A stretch of DNA of 64,000 nucleotides from Mauremys mutica (taxonomy: Eukaryota; Chordata; Testudines; Geoemydidae): positions 67,612,573 to 67,676,572 of the forward strand of contig NC_059080.1 in NCBI RefSeq assembly GCF_020497125.1. The letters run 5' to 3'. Made by a program: the position numbers and the translations under genes. A model generated the notes under the pieces. That model was given only the letters and a program-made list of their open reading frames with translations, ran no database searches and was not told the origin of the DNA. Positions 12,906 through 24,999 of this stretch are shown here, piece by piece; positions within the stretch are counted from its first letter, which is position 1, and each line of letters opens with the position of its first letter.

Positions 12906-13677
12906 GGGGGAGGGTGTGAATCCAACCAGTCACAGTCATGGACAGTTCAGGTATCAAGACCATATTACACTTGAACAGGTGCTGGTGGGGAGATGGTTTA
13001 GAAAACATGCTGAAGTCATTGTTAAATTGCACATGCTGGAGTCTATTTAAAGGATTTTTTTAACCTCATAATTAAGGCTCTTCATTTCTGGTTTTTATTT
13101 TGTTTTAAAATGTCTCAGGAATTTATCAGTGTTTATTACAAAAAAAATTAAAAAGGGTGAAAGGCAATGCAAAAAATAAACTTGAGTTTTCTGAGTAAAT
13201 ATTTGGAGTTAATACTAGGGACCAGGAGGTCCAGGTTACTCCTTCCAGAACAAGAAGCCAGGTCTGGGGAGTTTGGCGCATCCAAAAGTTGGATTTTAAA
13301 AAGTGTAAACACTGAATGATTGCTTTAGTAAAACCTGGGACATTTTCAGTAAAAAGAAGGGCTTTACTCATCACACAGACATTTGTTCACAAAGTGAGCA
13401 ACTTAAAGAGAGAGCGCGCACGCACACAGCTCTCTCTCCTTCATACACCATTTTAACAGGAACTCCCAAATACAAGGACCTACAGTAAAGCAGCTGGCCA
13501 GCTCATGGAAATGGAGACAGAATCTTCTGCCCTGCTTCCTTCTACTCTCCTAAACACAGCTCTTTCTGCTTCATCGCCTCTATAGACCCTTGGTGCTGAC
13601 CTACTGCTTCGGACTGATTTCATCCCTTCTGTAGGTGCCAATCCCATTGGCATTACATGCACTATTTGGCAGTATTT
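12906..13677. other. Intergenic, nothing recognised
   Basis: A short alternating GCGCGCACGCACACA tract near 13413-13428 is the only notable sequence. No gene or repeat family was identified. Confidence 0.5.
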
Positions 13678-13685
13678 GGTCCCCA

Positions 13686-14188
13686 CAGAGCTGAAAGGAA
13701 GCCAGTACTGTCCGTAGGGGTCCGGCAGCCGGGCTCGGGCAGCGATTTAAAGGGCCTGGGGCTCCTGCTGTTGCGGGGAGCCCTTTAAATCACTGACGGA
13801 GCCCTGCCACCTAGCCCTGGGCTCAGACAGCTGGGCTTGGGCAGCACTTAAAGGGCCAGGGCTCCCCGCAGCGGCAGGAGCCCTGGCTCTTTAAGTGCTG
13901 CCCAACCCTAGCTGCCGGAGCCCCATGGTAGCGGTGGCAGGGTTCCATCAGAGATTTAATGGGCCCGGAGCGCCGCTGCAGTAGTGTCGGCTAGAGCCAT
14001 TGGACCTTTAAATCGCCCCTTAGCCCTGGTAGCTCCAGGGGTGATTTAAAGGCCCCGGGGCTTCCAGCTACAGTTGGAGCGGGACCTTTAAATCTTTATT
14101 TAAAGGTCCTGCCTCTTCTGGTTGAGGCCATGCCCCTGCTCAGGACCCCGGCAGTACCGGTAAGTCCTTTAAGTTACTTTCACCCCTG
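13686..14188. mobile_element. Non-autonomous hAT element with TTTAAA hairpins, 8-bp target duplication
   Basis: Starts CAGAGCTGAAAGGAA and ends ACTTTCACCCCTG, whose complement is CAGGGGTGAAAGT, so the ends are inverted repeats. A perfect 8-bp duplication GGTCCCCA lies at 13678-13685 and 14189-14196. The interior carries repeated back-to-back GATTTAAAGGGC and GCCCTTTAAATC segments separated by GC-rich text, forming several stem-loops. It is the same family as the copy at 17783-18333. No coding capacity. Confidence 0.88.
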
Positions 14189-14196
14189 GGTCCCCA

Positions 14197-15334
14197 TAGG
14201 CGATCTGATCACTGTAAATCACATTCATTTAGCACATCCACCAAGTTGGTTACAAGTTATTCTGCCTTGACACTTCCATCAATTTTCTAACTTATGCCTG
14301 ACCTGTAACTTATGTAAAATCAATCATTCACATCACCACTGAACTTGACCTTGAATTTCAGTTTGACATTGGTAATCAGTGTCTGTGGCTTCCAGTCAGC
14401 CCACTCATGCTTTTGGAGAAAACTGTTTTGTGGTTTACAAATCAATAGGATCTGGATTCAGCACTCTTCAGATTCAGTGCACTTACTAAATAAATTGGAC
14501 CAAAATTCTGCACTTGGGAGCTCACCCACAACTCTCACTGAAGTCCACAGGAGCCACATTCAGCCAACTACATGTTTACTTTAAAAGTATTTACTTTCAT
14601 CTTTGTCAAGATCAAAACAAGATCTATTTTAATATGTCATACATCTGCTTCTGAGTGTAAATTGTAAAGTGTGTGATAAACTCTAGTCAAATGGATGTTA
14701 TTAGGACATCACTAACGAGATCATCCATGGTGATTTCAGTTCAATTACTCCTCTTCTTGTCGTGAGCAACCATCCCCTAGGAAGATTTCAGGTTCTTGGT
14801 GGCAAGTTGTCAAACTCTTCACCATTCAATGGGATTTTAATATTGTTTGATTGAGTTTTTGGTTTACTTTTTTTTTTTTTAAATACTTCTTAGCTTTCTG
14901 AAGAGAGTATATAAGGATGTTTGCTATTTTCACTGTTTTGGAGGAGACCTTAATATCTTGACATCAGTTCTTTTGCCTTCCAGGAAATTAGAAAAAAATT
15001 ATATTGTTTATTTTTATTCAGTTGGTGTAGTTTTTCATAAATATTTCCAGTTACCTGTAGACTGTTGGGGCTAGTTCCACATACTAAGATCATCAAATGG
15101 GCCAGATGATGTTCCACAAAGCTCCTACATGAAAGGGCTTGCACTGCCCTTTTTTTTTTTTTTTTAAGTGCAGAACTACATATCACAAGAAACAAACCAT
15201 TAAGGTACTTTTGGGAAAAAAAAGACATAGTAAGTGCACATTATATTAAAGGATACTTTCTTCTGCATTGACTAATAGCTATTGTTGGACATGCACTAAT
15301 TTCTGGGAATTGTGTGCGTAAAACGTGGGCATAC
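14197..15334. other. Intergenic, nothing recognised
   Basis: About 14500-14570 has a MITE-like sentence (CCAAAATTCTGCACTTGGGA, then CACTGAAGTCCACAGGAGCC). T-runs at 14869-14880 and 15150-15165 are simple repeats. No gene. Confidence 0.5.
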
Positions 15335-16315
15335 CATGGATTTATATAGAGGCAATATGAGATTATCTGTCCTATTATATATCCCTTTCTTAATTATTCT
15401 CAACATTCTGTTTGCTTTTTTGACTGCCGCTGCATATTGAGTGGATGTTTTCAGAGAACTATCCACAACGACACCATTGAAGATAGATCTTGGTAACAGC
15501 TAATTTATACCTCATCATTTTATATGTATAGTTGAGATTATGTTTTCCAATGTACATTACTTTGCATTTATCAACATGAAATTTCATCTGCCATTTTGTT
15601 GTCCAGTCACACAGTTTTGAGAGATCCTTTTGTAGCGCTTCGTAGTCTGCCTGGGACTTAACTATCTTGAGTAGTTTTGTATCATCTGCAAATTTTGCCA
15701 CCTCACTGCTTGCCCATTTTTCCAGATCATTTATGTATATGTTGAATAGGACTGGGCCCAGTAGAGAACCCTGAGGGACACCACTATTTACCTCTCTCCA
15801 TTCTGAGAACTGACCATTTTTTCTTACTCTTGTTTCCTATCTTTTAACCTGTTACCAATCCATGAGAGGACTTTCCTTCTTATCCCATGACAGCTTACTT
15901 TGCTTAAGAGCCTTTGGTGAGGGACTTTATCAAAGGCTTTCTGAAAATCTAAGTACACTGCACCCACTGGATCCCCCTTGTTCATATGCTTGTTGACCCT
16001 CCCTTCAAAGAATTCTAGTAGATTGTAAAGGGAAATCATGCCTCCCCAAAAAACTATGCTGACTCTTCCCCAACAAGTTTTGTTCATCTATGTGTCTGAC
16101 AATATTGTTCTTTACTATAGTTTCAACCAGTTTACTCGGTACTGAAGTCAAACTTACTGGCCTGTAATTGCTGGGATCACCTCTGGAGCCCTTTTTAAAA
16201 GTTGGCATCACATTAGCTATCCTCCAGTCATCTGGTACAGAAGCTGATTTAAACAATAGGTTACAGACTACAGTTAGTAGTTCTGCAATTTCACATTTGA
16301 GTTCCTTCAGAACTA
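15335..16315 (-). mobile_element. CR1 LINE fragment, central reverse transcriptase
   Basis: On the minus strand the order of motifs is that of CR1 RT: SVPDDWRIANVMPTFKKGSR and SNYRPVSLTSVPSKLVETIV (16005-16256), GAVYLDFQKAFDKVPHQRLL and RRKVLSWIGNRLKDRKQ (15824-16087), then the catalytic box KFADDTKLLKIV with DWTTKWQMKFHVDKCKVM (15459-15701). The FADD catalytic aspartates survive, but stops and frameshifts separate the three pieces. Both the endonuclease end and the 3' tail are missing. Confidence 0.92.
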
Positions 16316-17575
16316 GCGCAGAACTGCTTCCTTCAGAAGCAGCATAGACATAGCCTAATTCACTCTAGTAATTTACCAGTGCCCTCAGCCATGCAGAGTT
16401 CTTTCAGCACCATGAAGACACATCAAGATAATTACTCTCCCTACTAATGATGTATGGCTTAATATTTTGAAATACTTAAAGGTTGGATCCTCTAGTTTAT
16501 CAGCAAGATACAATCACTAGATTTAAAAAAAAATCTGATCTTAAAAATCCATGTAACTACAGAACTTACTCAGATGGAAACATGCACAAAGCCTCTTTCT
16601 ATCATCTACATCTCTCATTCATCTAGTTCTTGGCTAAGTAGCTTATACTGTCTTTCTTAAAAGACAATCAAGACCACAAATCAAGGTCTGTAATTCAGCA
16701 TATGCTTTATATTTATTGCTTTTCTCTTAAATTCAACAATAAAAGACAATAAAAAGCAATGAATGTCCATGGAGCCACAACAGAAAGCCAGTTATATAGA
16801 AATAAAACCAGTGATGTAATCATCTTCCCAATACTAGACTATTTTCTATTGACTTTGATGTGCCAGGGTCAGAAATTAAGAAATATATCAAGACAAATAT
16901 TTTTAAAAGTGAGTATGTATTATTGCTCTGAGATGATTGTTTAAAATACAAAAAAGATTATGCAAGTCTGAAACACATTGGCTGACATATTACAAATGTA
17001 ACACATAGTAACCATCAAAAAGTAAAAACAGTGGGCTAAGCCAGTCTACACAAGCTGAGGATCTGATTGATGCCATATAAACCCAGAAAACCGGAGGCCT
17101 AATCTCAACATGTGCTGGGCAACCTTTGCCTCGCCCCCCCCCCCAACACCCATTGAAGAGATGGGCCACATCCTGAAGTCCTTCTTCAGTTTTTCCACTT
17201 TCTCTACACTCAGAGAAATTCCCATTGATTTCAATTCAAGTAAAGCCACTGGCCCACAGAACTCCCATTGACTTCAATTAGCTTTCTGTGTAAGAACACA
17301 GCAAAAGCAGAGTTAGAACCCAATTCCTTAGGTCCTTCCAGCTGACCTAACAGCCCTTGGTGCCTTAGAAAATCTCCCAAATAAATACTGTATAGAGAAT
17401 TTAGCATTTCACCCAATAAAGGCTGCAGTTGCTCAGCACTTTTCAAGAGCAAGCCCTTCGTTAACATGCTATGTAGCAGGAAAGAAATAAAAGCATCCTA
17501 AATGAAGCAAGAGGCCATTACATGATTCAGGATGAAGTGGCTGGAAGAGGAGATACATACCACACACAGACCCTA
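16316..17575. other. Intergenic, nothing recognised
   Basis: A/T-rich unique sequence with short spurious frames. No motif or repeat family recognised. Confidence 0.5.
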
Positions 17576-17782
17576 AAGGGCTTGTCTTCATTGCAAAGTT
17601 AACTCAAGTTGAGTGTTGCCCCTAACTCAAATCCCATCCACACACAAAAATCCTTAACTTTGAAAAAGGTTTGGGGATCATGGTGGATAATTAGCTGAAC
17701 ATGAGCTCCTCCACTGCAATGCTATGGCTAAATGGGCTGATGCTATCCTTGGACACAAACAAAGGAATCTTGAAGAGCAGAG
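17576..17782 (+). mobile_element. MITE relic followed by left half of a CR1 fragment
   Basis: 17576-17660 resembles the beginning of a MITE of the GGGCTTGTCTTCATTG kind. From about 17665 the text reads as CR1 RT on the plus strand (an EKGLGIMVDN-like segment followed by SSTAMLWLNG and LDTNKGILK). It is cut at 17782 by a hAT element and resumes at 18334. Confidence 0.6.
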
Positions 17783-18333
17783 CAGGGGTGAAAGTAACTT
17801 ACAGGACTTACCGGTACTGTGGAGTCCTGAGTGGGGCGTGGCCTCTCACAATTTAAAGGCCCTGGTGCACCGGCTGTGGCTGGGAGCCCCAGGGCCTTTA
17901 AATCAACCCAGGGCTCTCAGCTGCAGAGGTGGCTGGGAGCCCCCAGGGCTCAGGGGCAAATTAAAGGACCCGGGGCTCCAGCCGCTGCAGAGCTCTGGGC
18001 CCTTTAATTTCCTACCGCAGCTCTGGCTTCTGGAGCTGTGGGTGGGATTTAAAGGCCCCCAAGTTCCCGCGGCTGCAGGGAACCCCGAGCCTTGCCGGAC
18101 TGGGGCCGGGATTTAAAGGGCCTGGAGCTCCTGCCGCTGTGGGGAGCTCTGAGCCCTTTAAATCCCTGCCCCAGCCTGGCTGCCGGAGCCGCAGGCAGGA
18201 TTTAAAGGGCTCTGGGCTGCCCACTGCGGCAGGAAGCCCAGAGCCCTTTAAATTCCCATCGCAAAAGCCAATGCAGTCCAGCACGGTGTACTGGCTCTTG
18301 CTGGTACACCATACCGACTTACTTTCACCTCTG
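17783..18333. mobile_element. Non-autonomous hAT element with TTTAAA hairpins, inserted in CR1
   Basis: Ends CAGGGGTGAAAGTAAC and TTACTTTCACCTCTG are inverted repeats and match the family of the copy at 13686. An internal stem pairs 17851-17865 (ATTTAAAGGCCCTGG) perfectly with 17889-17903. Further GGGCCTTTAAAT-type arms follow at roughly 60-bp intervals. No convincing 8-bp target duplication remains; the flanks are GAGCAGAG and CCGCTACT. CR1 text on both sides shows that this element is the younger one. Confidence 0.8.
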
Positions 18334-18525
18334 CCGCTACTGGAATAGTGTGTCCAGTTCTGGTGCCCACAATTCAAGAAGTATGCTGATAAATTGGAGA
18401 AGATTCAGAGAAGAGCCACAAGCAGGATTACAGGAGTAGAAAACATGCCTTACAGCAATAGATTCAGGGAGCTCCATCTTTTTAGCTTAAAGAGAAGGTT
18501 AAGGGAGCACTTGATTGCAGTCTAG
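18334..18525 (+). mobile_element. Right half of CR1 fragment split by hAT element
   Basis: The plus-strand translation gives LEYCVQFWCPQFKK-like text, then EKIQRRATSRITGVENMPYS and HLFSLKRRLREHLI, the thumb region of CR1 RT. The CR1 text before 17783 lies upstream in the same RT, with little or nothing lost between. Confidence 0.75.
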
Positions 18526-18606
18526 GAGCACCATGAGGCAGTGTGTCAGTGCAACGGCAACCCCTTGGGCCAAGGGTGGTGCAACTCCAGGGTTCACCTA
18601 GCCTTA

Positions 18607-18731
18607 GGGTGACCAGATGTCCCGATTTTATAGGGACAGTCCCGATTTTGGGGTCTTTTTCTCACATAGGCACCTATTCCCCCCCGTCCCACCTCCTGTC
18701 CCAATTTTTGACACTTACTATCTGGCCAGCC
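18607..18731. mobile_element. Short MITE, TA-flanked GGGTGACCA family
   Basis: Starts GGGTGACCAGATGTCCC. The reverse complement of the other end is GGCTGGCCAGATAG. TA flanks both ends (18605-18606 and 18732-18733). The interior has CCCGATTTTATAGGGACAGT and CCAATTTTTGACACTTA, shared with the copies at 2915 and 47137. Confidence 0.75.
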
Positions 18732-18894
18732 TACCTAGTCTTGTGGGGCTGTCAATCTATTTCTGGTGCCCAGGAGTCTGAAAAGCCTTTCTTCAGTTCC
18801 AAGTCTGCCAGGGGTTCGTAGGAGATCCCAGACCTACCCGTCCGCCCACTCCACTAGGTTCCAACTCACGGCCCTCAAGTCACATAAGCAAAGG

Positions 18895-19080
18895 AGGGAG
18901 GGGATAGCTCAGTGGTTTGAGCATTGGCCTGCTAAACCCAGGGTTGTAAACTCAATCCTTGAGGGATCTCGGGGACAAAAATAAAAAAAAAAATTGTCAG
19001 GGATAGTACTTGGTCCTGCTAGGGAAGGCAGGGGACTGGACTTGATGACCTTTCAAGGTCCCTTCCATCTCTCTATAAGC
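18895..19080 (+). mobile_element. tRNA-derived SINE with CR1-like tail
   Basis: The head contains an RNA polymerase III A box (TAGCTCAGTGG, 18905-18915) and a decayed B box ending CTCAATCC (18951-18958). The body contains GTACTTGGTCCTGCTAG. The tail (GGACTTGATGACCTTTCAAG then GTCCCTTCC) copies the CR1 3' end, which is how such SINEs use CR1 machinery. A minus-strand copy of the same family lies at 25683-25863. Confidence 0.88.
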
Positions 19081-19081
19081 A

Positions 19082-19750
19082 TGGTCAGGATTCTTTGACT
19101 CTGAGGCTGCCCTGAGTTTCTTCCTACCTTACCCTGGATCTCTGCAGGCTCTCCAGCCTGTCTATCAGTTCACCCCCTCCTGGGCTGCCCTTTAGTAGCT
19201 TGCTTGCAGGAACAACTTTTTCCAGCCTGCTCACTCTTCTGGTAGCCACCCCACCCAGCCCCTCAGACGCTGCAATGCTGCTGACTGGAAGCCATGGACA
19301 GTGCCTGTGTTAACTCTTTAGTTGCTGGGCCAGTGCAGCGTACATATACCCCAGAACAGGTATCTACATGGCAAACTGACACAGCATTTGCTCCACTCAC
19401 CACTAAGGTGCTTCCTTGTGGGCTCATCTGGGGATTACCTCCCCACTGGTTTAACACATCCTCTTGCAGTTTCTCAGCCCCCTGGTACAAATCTCTCACT
19501 CTGCAGCCTCTCTTATGCCCCATGAGCTGCAGGGCTTCCTCTTTGTGGCTTGGGCCTCTGGCCAGGTCACTATAATTCCTCCCTTCCCTCCCCTCCCCCA
19601 CCCCACAGTCTTTATAACTCTGTTAAATTCCCAACTCCAGCTCTGACCTTTGGATTTGTTCCTGGTTTCTGACTCTACTCCGACCACTAAGCCCAACTGT
19701 GTCTGCTCTGTCTACTAAGCCTGACCACCCATGCCCCAGTTCATAACACA
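19082..19750. mobile_element. LTR-like repeat, boundaries unsure
   Basis: C/T-rich sequence starting TGGTCAGGATTCTTTGACTC and ending near CCCCAGTTCATAACACA. It reminds me of long terminal repeats of turtle retroelements, but I could not find a matching 5-bp duplication. Many open frames arise from its C/T-rich composition; none has a protein motif. Confidence 0.35.
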
Positions 19751-20387
19751 CAGCTTCCGTTAGTATGTGGGCCTCAAATGCTCTTTAAAGGAAAGTGACA
19801 GATTCATGTCCATAAGTTGTTTTGATTAAGTTAGTATTATAAACAAGGCCATAAGTTGATGGTAAAGATGGGACTAGAATAAGCAGTTCAGACAAAACTT
19901 ATTGACCCCAAGGGTAGCTGGAACATTAAGCAAGCCGACACCCATGGCAATAAAGGTAAGTAATGTTTGTCAGTTCAAAGGAGAAGTGAATCAATGTTTA
20001 TGGAAGGAATCTGAGGCCACACCACTAACTGAACTTTCAAGTTCATGATGGTGATAGGTTGTTTGCTTAGATTTTTCAGGGTTAATATAGACAAGCCTCA
20101 ATGGGTCAGTGATCTTCTCTGGTGTATAAATTACCGTTAGACTACCAAGAAAAAGAGGAAAAAAAAAAAAGTATGTTGGAAATTACTGGCTCTTCCCTTG
20201 TCATTAATTTGATGCAACAAGCTGTGGACTATGCACCAAATGCTGCATGCAAAACAAATCAAAGGTAAAGCGTTTAGTTTTAGTAAATCCAATTGGATGG
20301 TATGGGGCATAATGATGGAAGACAAGAGGTAAGAGTTAAATTGAAAGGTATTAGAGCCCCAGGTCTTCACCTTCTGCCTTTTGTGAG
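19751..20387. other. Intergenic, nothing recognised
   Basis: Unique-looking sequence with an A-run at 20159-20170. No gene or repeat identified. Confidence 0.5.
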
Positions 20388-20395
20388 CAACTAAA

Positions 20396-20700
20396 CAGGG
20401 CCGGCTCCAGACCCCAGCCGCCTCAAGCGCGCGCTTGGGGCGGCATTTTGCTGGGAGGGCGGCAGGCGGCTCCGCTGGACCTCCCGCAGAAATGCCTGCG
20501 GAGGGTCCACTGGTCCCGCGGCTCGGGTGGAGCATCCGCAGGCATGCCTGCGGGAGGTCCACCAGAGCCGCGGGACCAGTGGACCCTCCACAGGCACATC
20601 TGCAGGAGGTCCCCCGGAGCCACGGGACCGGCGACTGCCAGAGCGCGCCCCGCGGCGCGCCGCCCTGCTGGGGGGGGCGGAATTCCTAGAGCCGCCCCTG
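20396..20700. mobile_element. GC-rich modular hAT element, three-module copy
   Basis: Begins CAGGGCCGGCTCCAGA and ends CCTAGAGCCGCCCCTG. The flanking 8-bp duplication is CAACTAAA (20388-20395) against CAACTAAC (20701-20708), one mismatch. The middle holds three imperfect palindromic modules of the form CCGCAGGCATGCCTGCGGG, spaced about 52 bp by a GGTCCCGCGGCTCCGGTGGA-like linker in alternating orientation. Open frames of 80-140 codons through it on both strands are due to GC content. Related copies lie at 46842, 53232 and 56072. Confidence 0.9.
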
Positions 20701-20708
20701 CAACTAAC

Positions 20709-23700
20709 ACACAAAATAGCATAAAGAACATGATACCGTTCAACAGAAACTGCACATGGACTGCAGCAGGGGAATCATTTTATTTCACTGAGATATTGCC
20801 TGACTATAAATGAACAGAATGTGAAATCAAAACAGAACTCCAGTAAGAGATTGAGGAAGAGCAGGTGTTCAGAAGGTACAGTAATTGTTCATCTGAAAGT
20901 GATAAAACAAAAGCACCCAGAATTTTAGATCTAGAGAAAAAAACGGATCCTTGTATTCTAGTAAGAACCAGGTCAGCAACAACTGTACGAAGGAAGAACA
21001 TGAAGAAAGCAATCTGTATTGGGGCTTGTCTACACAGTGGGGAAATGCACATTATAGGGATTTGAGGTCTAAAGCGCACTGTGTTGTGTATTAATTGGTC
21101 CATATGGATCCTGTTGGTGGGGATTTGCAGAGGTGCACTTCTATACAAGATGCATTATTTATTCAGGAGAACAAAAGGAAGAGGAAGGAACAGAAAGCTG
21201 GAGTTTTCTCTTGACACACAATATCGCAAAGTAGTAGCAGCAATGGCTTAGACCCCTCAAGTGGTGCAAATGGACTTCAATGCTGATATACACCAGCTGA
21301 GATCAAGTCCCGAACGTACATCCTGTAATCAGGGCACTAGTTACTGTGTGTGATTCTGCAGCTGTGGAGTTCAAATGCAAGTTGCCTTGGTGTGAAATTT
21401 GCTGCAGAACTTAAATGTAAAATAAATGAAAGAAAAATGTAGTTGTTATGGCTGCAATGAAATCCTTTAATACGTAGTTGTAGCTGCATTTGTTTGGACT
21501 CAGAATCCACCTGAACCAATATTATTATTGGTTTGCATTAACACAGTACCTCAGAAGAGACATGGACCAGGATTGCATCGTGCTAGGCTCTGAAGAAACA
21601 TAAAGACCATCCCCTATCCCAAGGAGCTCACAGCCTCAGTGTAAAACAAGAGACAACAGATGAATACAGCGAAAGACGACGACAATATTGGTCAGTATGA
21701 TAAGTGGTGGTCTCAGCTCACCAACAGAATAATCTTTGTCAAGTTTTTTTGTAGGCCTCCCAGCAAGGAACGGTTTTAAGGAGGATAATGAATTAGCTTT
21801 GTGGATGTTTACAGGAAGCTTTTCCCCAAGCCTGAAGAGCAGCATAGGACAATGCTTAAAGGTGCATGTTGGGGGGGGGGGGGGCGGGGGAAATAGCTTT
21901 AAGAGAGAGAAGGAGACCTATGTGGCAGTCCCTATAGGTTGTTGATGCTGAAACCTAGTTATGATATATTAAAAACATTGATAACTTTCACACTACTGGA
22001 CATTTTAGCAAAGAACAGTGCTAGCATGCTCATTCAATACTCCAGACTGCATCCAATACCTTGTCTGATGCCAAGAGTCTCAACTCCTCCCTATCTAGCT
22101 GTCTAAACTTCCAGCTTCACCCTCACAGATTCTAAAATGCAGTTTTCATTTTTAACATCTGCATAAAATTAAACAGCATAAGATATACTGCATTGATTGT
22201 TTGTCTGAATCTAATTCACTAAAGCCTTCCATTTATCCGTTTTCCAGAAGCTCCTGCAGAATTTCCAGCCTGCTGCACAGTCTCTTCTCCTAAATGTCAC
22301 TGAGTATGTGGGGCTGGAAACAGACAAAAAAAAATGGACAGCCAAGAAAATGCTTTTGCCTGTAGACTTTGGGGATTCTGTAACAGCTATACAGCTCTAG
22401 TATGGTTCCTATGTATAGGGACTTTATCTATGCGAAGTCTCCAAGTCACCTGTGGGTAGCTGCACTGTGGAGCACTGCTGCACTGTGAACTCAGTAAGAG
22501 TTGAAGAAAAGGAATAAGTCCCAGCTGCTGCCAGGAAAGGATTGCCCCAGTGCAGGCACTTTGGAAGACAGCCAGAGGCTGCCTGAAGAGGACCTCATCA
22601 AGCTCCAGCTTGAGAGGCGTGCTAGAGTCAGGGTTGGAAGTGTGTGTCAAGGATGGGGTCACATCACAAAGTGCTGAAGAAATTCTCCATAGCCTTGCAG
22701 ACCATAGGATAGCTTGAGGAGGTTTCTATAGTAAGACAGACCTCCAGGGCTGTCTAATTTAGAAGAGGTGCTGCTCCAGCCTCTGCGACACGTCCAGTTC
22801 AGAAGGGCACAAAGGTGACTAATGCCAGTTCAGGACTTGCCTGCTTGGGGAAGTGTAATGTTATAGTTATACTGCTTGTTATACTTGTAGAGGTCTCTGG
22901 GTGGATCCTTATTAGGAAGGCCGTCCTTAGGACAAAAACATCTTGTGAACACAAGGCCTTGGAGGCTCAGCACCAAATCTCACTTCCCCAATAGCTATCA
23001 CCATGGTACAAGAATGTAGTCAAATAATCCCTCTGAGTAAGGCAAGCAGGATTTGCCCCTAAATCATGAGAATTAACCACAGCAAAATGGTACTGACCTA
23101 GAATTTGTTTTGAAGTTAATAATATTCATACAAAAAGTTAGTGTGAGACAAATCAACTCGAACATGTATATAATTCCAGCATGTGTCAAACGCTCAAGCC
23201 AAGAGAATTCAGGGAAGGGGGTTGAATTGACAATTTACCAGCAAAGTGAACAGTGGCTTCCACAGTCCCTCCGGATTACAGATATCTTCATTTCTGCCAC
23301 CCCACATCACAGTAATTTACTGGTCCAGTGAATGTTAAATAATTGACAAAGAATAGAGCTAAATCCCCTCCCTTTACAGTAGGGACAGTCCTGCTTTCAT
23401 TTTCACACCCAAGAACTCCCATTGACTTACAACAGGGGGAATTTTGGGTGTGCACCGAAAGCAAGATTAGGCTCATAAGGCCTGATCCAGCATCTATGGA
23501 AGTTAATGGGAGACTTCAACTGGCTGTGGATGGGGCCCATAGTGCCTTTATATTCAAGCAAGCCTAAAATCTCAAGCTATAATCCACTTGCAAGATCAAA
23601 ATTTAATATAAACTGTGCTTTAAAAGAAAGCTTTTTCTTGTCGTCTTTAAAAAAAATAGCCTCTCCACAAAAAAAAAAAAAAAAAACCACAAACAACCAC

Positions 23701-24999
23701 CACCACCACCAGATTCAGTAACTGTACTTCCACAGTTGATTCCAGTTTTCTTCAAATAGGGAAAGTGTTACTGGAAACATGATTCTTACTATTGCTACTT
23801 AATTTTGATGGGCTACTGAATCAAAGCTAATGAGTTCTAGAATAGAAAAGTTTCTAGAGGGAAAACCGACTATTTTTGGAATCGATGCATTCATCCATGC
23901 TAATGAGACTCCTCTTCTCTCCTTATATAGGACAGGGAAAGGGCACTAATTAAAAAAATAAAGAGATAGTGAAGGAGTGGTCAGAACAAAGGAAATAAAT
24001 CACATGCCTAAAATAAAGCTTTGAAATGTTCATGAAATAGAGCTGCTCATACTGATCTTTCCCTGGCCAACACATTAGCAGGCTGGTATGTTCAAATGAT
24101 TTATTTAAGCAAGTTGCAACCACCACTGCACTGATATGCAAACCATTTGATTCAGTGCCTGTCTTCAGTTCCTAGGACTTGGTCATCTCATGGACTGAGC
24201 GATGTTACTAGTAACTGAAGCATCATATCTCTTCTACTTTGTCAAATTATAGTTAGTGGAACATTCAGTGATAAAGTCTAGTAGAAGCTACTCGTGATCC
24301 TAGTACTTAGTGAATGACCCTGATGTTTTAACATTGCATGGTCTCTCAATCATTAAGTACTTACAGAATAAGTCTCCTAATCCAATAGATGAAATGTAGA
24401 CTACAGTATCGTCCTCCCTAATTTGTATATTAGGTAAGCATCAGGCAGAGGGAATAACAGGCAATATCTATTTTCTGGTTTGTTTGGAGGGGGTGTCCAG
24501 GTTTTTCTTTAAGTTATTGTTGTGATGAAGATAAAATAGTAACTTATTTTCCACTTATAAATAAAGTCAGTGAATTAACATTTGGTTTTGTAGTAGCCAA
24601 ACCATCATTAATTATATTTCATTTTATTTGTACATACCAATCAGCTTTCATCCTAGGAACAAATAGCACTTTAAAAGTTTAAGATGTATACCTACAAAAC
24701 CCGTATGTATGCAGATGACTAAAATGAGACAGACTTGAAATGACTTGTCTAAAGTCACACACTGAATCACTGACTCCTAGTGCCTTCCTCTAACCCTTCA
24801 TTCAAATAGCAGCTGGCAGTTTGAGCAAGTGTAGCTTGGGTTTCTAAGCTATAAACATGGTACAATAGGTGGAAAGACTCCAAATTCATTTTTTCTTTTT
24901 GATTAACTTTGAAATAGCATCTCTACTGCTTGCCTCTGGAAAAATGCCATGCCTTCCCTTTTCCATCAGAGGTTCACATGGTCTCACTACTAGCTCCAA
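20709..24999. other. Intergenic, mostly unique sequence
   Basis: No gene recognised. About 21517-21660 holds an old interspersed repeat (GTGCTAGGCTCTGAAGAAAC then CCCAAGGAGCTCACAGCCTC). Simple tracts are a G-run at 21870-21884, an A-run at 23671-23687 and a (CAC)n run at 23697-23711. About 24715-24790 (GACTTGTCTAAAGTCACACA) looks like a MIR or L2 3' remnant. The rest has no recognisable structure. Confidence 0.5.

Noticed and set aside
17724..18377. Frames of 120-130 codons on both strands with repeated GLPTAAGSPEPF-like text
   Set aside because: They are the repeated arms of a TTTAAA-hairpin hAT element read as protein.
18895..19080. A real tRNA gene, judging from the A and B boxes
   Set aside because: No cloverleaf acceptor pairing, and a CR1-like tail follows; it is a SINE.
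20391..20813. Frames of 84-141 codons
   Set aside because: Same explanation: hAT element at 20396-20700.
22381..22960. Possible exon because of a 91-codon minus-strand frame
   Set aside because: No splice pair or recognisable domain; left as intergenic.
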